NCBI GenBank assembly: GCA_015487335.1
Contig: WFPZ01000029.1
Location: 1 to 6,850 of the forward strand
DNA length: 6,850 bases
From: Paracoccaceae bacterium
GTDB taxonomy: Bacteria; Pseudomonadota; Alphaproteobacteria; Rhodobacterales; Rhodobacteraceae
Direction: 5' to 3'
Below the pieces are notes generated by a model. That model saw nothing but the letters and a program-made list of their open reading frames with translations. It ran no database searches and was not told where the DNA came from. Position numbers and translations under genes: made by a program. The stretch's first letter is position 1; the number at the start of each line of letters is the position of its first letter. Positions 6,709-6,850 of this stretch are shown piece after piece.

Positions 6709-6728
6709 GGGGCCGCGGACAAGGCCCC
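6709..6728 (+). other. Perfect 6-bp hairpin between murB and ddl
   Basis: GGGGCC (6709-6714) and GGCCCC (6723-6728) can pair around the 8-nt loop GCGGACAA. The hairpin begins 4 nt after the murB stop and ends 23 nt before the ddl ATG. There is no T-run, so it is not a typical terminator. It could stabilise the upstream mRNA end or limit read-through. Confidence 0.4.
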
Positions 6729-6751
6729 GATAACGAGGCACCAAGGTGGGT

Positions 6752-6850
6752 ATGTCGGGCAGGGCAACCCCCAAAGTGGCGGTACTGATGGGTGGCCCCT
6801 CGGCCGAGCGCGAGGTGTCGCTGTCGTCGGGGCGCGAATGCGCCGCCGCG
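6752..6850 (+). CDS. ddl: D-alanine--D-alanine ligase, N-terminal part (3' truncated by window edge)
   Basis: Ddl is the cytoplasmic ATP-grasp enzyme that joins two D-alanines into the dipeptide later added by MurF. The first 33 codons are visible, running open to the window edge. After a short leader the product reads KVAVLMGGPSAEREVSLSSG at 8-27, the N-terminal signature of the family. Glu-19 in SAEREVS corresponds to the substrate-contacting glutamate (Glu15) of E. coli DdlB. ATG 6752 has AAGG at 6743-6746, 5 nt upstream. An in-frame GTG at 6746, with GAGG (6735-6738) 7 nt before it, is an alternative start that would add two residues. The location 47 nt behind murB is as expected; ftsQ, ftsA and ftsZ would normally follow outside the window. 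Confidence 0.93.
   Translation, partial: MSGRATPKVAVLMGGPSAEREVSLSSGRECAAA

Overview
The window is a 6.85 kb piece of the division and cell wall (dcw) cluster of a GC-rich alphaproteobacterium (about 70% GC by eye). Protein sequences, the gene order murD-ftsW-murG-murC-...-murB-ddl, and a DUF2484-type small membrane protein just upstream of murB all point to Rhodobacterales (Rhodobacteraceae/Roseobacteraceae). The genus cannot be named from this window. Every supported gene is on the + strand. There are no RNA genes, CRISPR arrays, insertion sequences or other signs of a mobile element.

Layout: the 3' end of murD (2-280); a 143-nt gap; ftsW (424-1590); murG (1593-2696), only 2 nt behind ftsW; a 61-nt gap; murC (2758-4170); an APC-superfamily amino-acid permease gene (4163-5353) overlapping murC by 8 nt; a 93-residue DUF2484-like membrane protein gene (5350-5631) overlapping the permease by ATGA; a 137-nt gap with two dyads, a hairpin and a weak promoter-like pair; murB (5769-6704); a 47-nt gap with a perfect hairpin; and the 5' end of ddl (6752-6850).

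The genes describe the route to lipid II and its polymerisation. MurB completes UDP-MurNAc, MurC adds L-Ala, MurD adds D-Glu, Ddl supplies D-Ala-D-Ala, MurG makes lipid II, and FtsW polymerises it at the septum. The known enzymes keep their diagnostic motifs and look intact.

The part that stands out is between murC and murB. The permease gene is translationally interlocked with murC on one side and the DUF2484 gene on the other, so it appears to be a built-in member of the operon and not a chance neighbour. DUF2484 itself has no known function. The murB upstream region is the likeliest regulatory spot: murB has no visible Shine-Dalgarno sequence, and the best promoter-like pair would place the transcript start at or near its ATG. 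No wholly new system is evident; these are modest leads in a conserved locus.
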